A stretch of DNA of 64,000 nucleotides, from assembly GCA_028023455.1 (NCBI GenBank), contig JAQFVV010000113.1:126001-190000 (forward strand), in the 5' to 3' direction. Position 1 is the first letter of the stretch, and every line of letters begins with the position of its first letter. The translations under genes were made by a program, and so were the position numbers. The stretch comes from Epiperipatus broadwayi (lineage: Eukaryota > Onychophora > Udeonychophora > Euonychophora > Peripatidae). This document shows positions 59,134 through 64,000 of this stretch, piece after piece. Under the pieces are notes generated by a model. That model was not told the DNA's origin and ran no database searches. It was given only the letters and a program-made list of their open reading frames with translations.

Positions 59134-59399
59134 TAACTGAGTTATTAATGTTTTTAGTTTTTATAGCTTCTGCAACTTGCGTATTGCATGCACTTTGTAG
59201 ATTAATATTCTTCATATTAACTTTAGAAGTATAAGAAATGATTGAGATCAATTAAATGCAAATATATAGTCTTATATTAATGTTTTCTAATATTGACTGA
59301 AGCAAATATAAAAATGAAATAACTAATTTACATAATATTATAAATTATTAAAAAAAAAATGGATTTTGTAAAAATTATAGAAAAGAGAAGGTATATTAA

Positions 59400-61450
59400 T
59401 TTTTACTAAAAAAATATTTTTGTTTAAAAACTAGATATTAAATTTAACAGCTTTAAACCAATTCATATAACTTATAAATTAAAAAACAAAAATGTTATGA
59501 TAATAGCAATATATAGAACACTTGATAATGTTTATAGTTGATATAAAATCATAATTAAAATGTTTCACAAATAAACAATGAAATAATATTAATAGATAAA
59601 ATGAATACTGATTTATGTAAAAAAATCTAAAATTGCTGAAGACTATAGATGCACTAGCTAATAAAGGTGTTCTTCATCATATTAAAATATTCACAAGAAA
59701 AATGAATACTATAATTTCTTCAAGTATTGATCACATTAGTACAAGCCTAATGAAAAATAATATATTCACTACAGTAAAAAATTGCTGAACATTATTTATC
59801 AATTCTATTTATAATAATAAAAATACAACATAAAAATATCAGAAATAGTTGAAAATAAATTGATATTACATAATAAAATAATTAGAAAATTTCTGCAAGA
59901 AACGGAGTGGAATGAAGTCACAAAAATTAATAACTTTAATACTATCTACAAGAAGTTTGTAAAAATTTTCAAAGATCATATACAAAAGTTTAAGAAATCA
60001 TTATGATTAAAAATATATAAAATAAAAAGTATAATGTAAATTGGATAAAAAATTATTGAAATGAGTATAAGAAGGAAGGAAATTATAGAAAGAACGTAAA
60101 GAGAAAAATAATAAAATCATGATTTATTTCTTAAATACAAAATATGTGGAGAAATGATTGTTTTATAAAAAAATTTTTTTAATGAAACTAAAGGTGATAT
60201 TAAAAAAAACACGGGAAAAAATAAATAAAATCTTATTAAAGAAATTCAATTCTATAAGTGCTGAAAAATTAAAAAAAAACCATTTTAATATAAATGATAG
60301 TTTTCTTCTAATAAATACATTTTTTTTCCATGTGTCAAAGCATTGGCTGGGAAGCGAACCCGCAAACCCGGGACAACAGCTTGTAAGGCAGCTGTGCTGA
60401 CCACTCGACCACAAATGCTTGAATTCCATATTTTTAGAAAAGATTAAAAAAATTAAAAATAAATCTAATCTTGATACTAATATTTCACAAATATATAATA
60501 GTCAAATTCATTCAAAAATTGTCAAATTTAAATGGAAAGGAATTGTATAAAATAATAAAAGAATATAGAGATAACATCAAAAATAATATTGATATATTAT
60601 CCAATTCTAAATTCATGGTCAATAAAATAATAACAGTAGTGAATTCTGTACCTTATTAAAAACATGTGTAATAAGATCAGTTTTTAAGTTTTGAAATAAA
60701 AACAATTTTGCTAACTGTAGTGCCATTTTTCTTTCAATTACTAAAATAATAGATATTTATATTCACAAAATTATCAAAAAAAAATTTGAATAAAAATAAC
60801 CTTATTAATAAAAAAAAAACAATATGGAATGATAGAAGAAACTCCGAGAATTTAGCAGGTAAAATTAATAGTGCGTTAAATGCTAAAAATATATATATGA
60901 ATAATTTTTGTTAGATTTTTATAAGACACTTGATATAACTGAATATAAACAACTGCTTCACAGTTTAGAAAATTGTGAAATTAGGGGTCAATTGCTTATC
61001 TTATCCCAAATTTATTTAAATAATAGATATGTTGTAATATAAATATCAAATATATTGTTTGCAAAAAAATATATATGGAATTGAGCAAAAAATATATATG
61101 GAATTTCTCAAAGATTTTATATTTAGTGTATTATTAATCATTAAACTTAGAAAATATTAATATTGATAGATCAATATAACAATATGCTGATGATATTATC
61201 ATAAGTTTATATAATTAGGAAGTGTCAAGAAAGTTTGGACAAAATTGTCCTTTGATGCTGTGGTAAAGAAATTTATATAAATAGAAGAAAAACAGAATAC
61301 TAATAACTTATAATCACATATAAATGATTTTTACTGCTGATCAAATATATAATATTTAAGAATGTAAATACTTCATAAAACAATCACATCCAAATGTCTT
61401 ACTAGGAAAAATTGCAAGCAGATTCTAAAGAACCATTCTTAAATAAACTT
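59400..61450 (+). pseudogene. Jockey/CR1-like LINE, decayed (endonuclease end and RT)
   Basis: Plus-strand pieces occur in the order expected of a Jockey/CR1-type LINE. An endonuclease tail reads SSIDHISTSLMKNN (about 59,715) and KIIRKFLQETEWNEVTKINN (59,875-59,930). A linker reads KTREKINKILLKKFNSISAE and NINDSFLLINTF (60,205-60,320). RT pieces are ELYKIIKEYRDNIKNNIDIL (60,545-60,600), TLDITEYKQLLHSLENCEIR (60,926-60,985; consensus 'DTVDH..LL.KL...GIRG'), IYLNNRYVV and QYADDIIISLYN (61,180-61,213, motif C with A-D-D). Stops and frameshifts are frequent. A SINE is inserted at 60,320-60,430. Clade assignment is by pattern only. Confidence 0.75.
60320..60430 (-). mobile_element. tRNA-derived SINE, copy 3 (anticodon-like TAC)
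   Basis: The minus strand has GCATTTG / CCAATGC acceptor-like pairing, GGTCGAGTGGTCAGCA, anticodon-loop CTTACAA (TAC), B-box-like GGGTTCGCTTCC, then TTTGACACATGG and poly-A. It interrupts the LINE reading frame exactly after INTF. The poly-T on the plus strand obscures the target duplication. Confidence 0.85.
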
Positions 61451-63490
61451 GTAATATATTTATCCTTTCATATATCAACACCAATCCATTTTGTTTAATA
61501 GAAGGGGATATCATTTTTCATCTGACTGTTACCCATAAATATTGTAACTAAATTAAGTATTGATAGTAGGAACATTATATTAGTGGTGATCTTAGTTTAC
61601 AAAATCAATCAAGCCAGAAATTTTATTCACATGGAAATGATTTTTGCTATGAAACGGATATGTAACATTTAGGAATATAAATAGTTCACAGAACAATCAG
61701 GTCTGAATATGTTATGTCAATAAATCAAATGCTTATATATGATCCAAATTAAAATATAGGTGGTCCAATCTGTACTTTTCATTCACTGACAGTTTACATA
61801 GAGCATATTGGGAGTTTCAATAGTTTCCATATTAATTACATCCATCAAAATTTATATTTACATCTATTAATCGAATATTCATTTAATATTTAGAGATTTA
61901 AATATGGGTCTCAGTCTTTTCTTCTGATTAGTTATGGTGATTTCAGAATATGTTATGGTTGTCATGAAATTATGTTAATATATATAAGTCATGCTCTGCA
62001 TGTTAATACATCAATATTGAATGTTTTTATACAATCCAAGCTGAAGAGAAAATTAGTCCAATCTGTACTTTTCACTTATAGATAGTTATTTTACATATAA
62101 CTCACCGGGAGTTTTCAGTAGCTTCTACATTAATGATATTTTATTTTGTATAATTAATATAATTGTTTTGTTGTTATGATTTGTATATTCGTATTATGTT
62201 TAAAATCAAAGAAATTGTGAATATAAAAACTATTTATGATAATTTCTTTTATACAAAAACACAGCTAGGCCTTAGTAGAACAAAAATGACATTTTGTATA
62301 AATATATAAACTTGTGTAAATAAATAAATATTTAAAAAAATCTAAAAATTCATAAAAACTTTCTAATTATTTTGTGATTAATAATATATCATGATATGTA
62401 GGTATAAACAAATGTGTATTTACTTTTCTTTGAGAAAACAATTTAGGCAGTAGAAATATGAGACTTGCTATATTATTAATTTAAAGCAGAGAAGGTTTGA
62501 TAAACTTTGATGAAGACTCCTGGACAGTCGAAACTGTAAGGAAAATGAAGTTTTTTAAGAAAATTTGTTTGCATTGAAGTGTATATGAAAGAAGTATTAT
62601 AAGCAATATATATATATATATTATTTATTGTATGGTGAACAAGACATATAAATATTAGCAATAACAAGAGTGACAACAAGTATTTCAAATTTTAAGAAAA
62701 TACAAAAACTGTTGATCTTAAGCATTTTGGATTAAAAATATTGAACTTATATAATTTTAACAACACTGTTTAGAGCTTCAATTTTTAAGAATATGACTAA
62801 GTTCAAACTAGAACACTGTTCTAAAAATATAAATACAAATCAATAATATCATAAAACATCTTTTTAAAAATCAAACTAACAATATCTTAATTTTAATAAA
62901 TATTAGTAAATATTTTATTACCTTCGATAGTGTACTGGAATATTGATCAAAGTTTGCCAAGACCATCTTTTATCTAAAATTACATATTTAAAATTATGTT
63001 TAACTATATAAATTATAAGTATATCAATTCTTAAATCACTAACTATTTTTGCATTTTTAAAACATTACGTCCTCTGTTACTTAATAGATAATTTGTAGAT
63101 TTCAGAAGAAGTCTGCTATGTAAGTGAAGCTATTAGATTAACTAAAATATTGTTTTAAAAGAACAAAAATAGTTGTGATTTAATAATTAGTTTAGATTAA
63201 AACAATAAAATAAAAAAGTGAATTAAATGTACTAACAAATATAAGTGATATATAAATGAAACTTTGTAAAGATAACTTGAAAAAAAGAAAAAGAAAATAC
63301 ATATTAAATGTCTTAAATTTTAACCACTTTCACTTGTGGTTTTGAGAAATTAGAACCTTCTCTGGAAATTATAAACAAAATACTAAAAAAGTAATTGCAA
63401 CAGCACACAAATTAAAAATTTAGCAAGACATTTTAAATAGGATTACTAACTGAAGGTTAGCTAAATAATAAGTTTTATATTTTGCATTTT
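61451..63490. repeat. Non-coding stretch with a tandem duplication of about 294 bp
   Basis: 'ccaatctgtacttttca' occurs at 61,764 and 62,058, and the surrounding 100-200 bp (for example 'agttta...gggagttt.caatag') is repeated with divergence over about 61,620-62,140. A possible third, weaker copy starts near 61,330. Beyond 62,140 nothing is recognised. Confidence 0.5.
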
Positions 63491-63491
63491 G

Positions 63492-63864
63492 ATAACTGAA
63501 ACACAGGCTTAATATATGCCATGTGTCTATATATGTAATATAGGGTATATGAGCACAGACTTTCACATGAACCACCACTCTCCACTCTATATAATAACAC
63601 TGATACACTTGAACACATATATGCTGAAAAGACAAATAATCACCAATAAACGTATTTCATGCTAAACCAGCAATCATCATGATTGCTGGTTTAGCATGAA
63701 ATACGTATATTGGTGATTATTTGTCTTTTCAGCATATATATGTTCAAGTGTATCAGTGTTATTATATAGAGTGGAGAGTGGTGGTTCATGTGAAAGTCTG
63801 TGCTCATATACCCTATATTACATATATAGACACATGGCATATATTAAGCCTGTGTTTCAGTTAT
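63492..63864. repeat. Family C perfect-arm palindrome centred in the hammerhead core
   Basis: Arms of 186 bp (63,492-63,677 and 63,679-63,864) match with one mismatch around a single C at 63,678. Each arm carries the family C hammerhead from ATGA (A6 to A9) onward: a stem II beginning TTGCTGG, GAA, ATACGTAT, A, TTGG. The stem I 5' strand and C3-U4-G5 are missing because the head-to-head junction falls there. Open frames within it (63,420-63,941, both strands) are mirror images and not genes. Confidence 0.85.
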
Positions 63865-64000
63865 TACATTGTAGAGATGTCTGCCCAGCCTTGCATATGT
63901 ATTTAATGGATTATATCCTGTACATGTGGGGTTCAGATTGACCTGGGGTCAACATGGGTGTGATAAGAATCACGGCCTCAGGGTGATCTTCGAGCATTCC
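63865..64000. other. GC-richer end of window, nature unknown
   Basis: About half G+C, unlike the rest of the window. It contains a TTGACC-tgg-GGTCAA hairpin at about 63,938. It may be the edge of another repeat or an exon running off the window. Confidence 0.3.

Noticed and set aside
63420-63941. Three open frames in both orientations
   Set aside because: They are mirror images created by the palindrome at 63,492-63,864.

Overview
The window is AT-rich (by eye about three quarters A+T) nuclear DNA from an animal, most likely an invertebrate. The evidence is the mix of elements: Penelope-like retroelements (PLEs), RTE-type and other LINEs, a mariner, an hAT-like element, tRNA-derived SINEs and a decayed intronless copy of the ciliary GTPase ARL3. 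I cannot name the species. No operons, Shine-Dalgarno sites or prokaryotic genes are present, and no intact host gene is visible. The only long uninterrupted coding frame is the reverse transcriptase / GIY-YIG protein of a young PLE at 49.56-51.88 kb.

Layout. 0-8 kb: mostly featureless, with a SINE (4.1 kb) and one member each of two hammerhead-bearing repeat families (2.3 and 3.3 kb). 8.9-10.5 kb: a composite inverted repeat of 'family A' plus a PLE remnant. 12.0-12.3 kb: ARL3 retropseudogene. 13.2-15.0 kb: 'family B', including an 862-bp near-perfect palindrome. 17-20 kb and 26.7-29.2 kb: two decayed RTE LINEs on the minus strand, the second split by a family B insertion. 30.9-32.4 kb: nested palindromes. 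33.6-34.7 kb: dead mariner. 35.96-36.69 kb: short PLE insertion. 37.6-38.7 kb: family A palindrome and an RTE tail. 42.4 kb: SINE with clean target duplications. 42.7-43.6 kb: foldback with an RTE tail. 44.3-45.0 kb: tail of another LINE. 47.7-52.05 kb: the young PLE. 53.4-55.7 kb: an RTE copy interrupted by an hAT-like element. 56-58.5 kb: families A and C. 58.8-59.1 kb: PLE remnant. 59.4-61.45 kb: Jockey/CR1-like LINE with a SINE inside. 63.5-63.9 kb: perfect-arm palindrome of family C.

The unifying observation is self-cleaving RNA. Four PLE lineages carry the same hammerhead-like fold after their GIY-YIG stop codon, with an unusual core (AUGA-N-UA plus one pyrimidine) in which the canonical C3-G8 pair appears replaced by A3-U8. 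Two non-coding families, A and C, carry hammerheads with canonical CUGANGA cores and palindromic stem III. Families A and B and the young PLE share one architecture: an inverted copy, then a 3' partial copy, then a full copy in tandem. Two PLE insertions and two family B insertions are each bounded by exactly 13-bp direct repeats. I infer that the PLE machinery mobilises small multimeric or circular non-coding RNAs (retrozyme-like) here. That is a hypothesis from architecture, not a demonstrated link.
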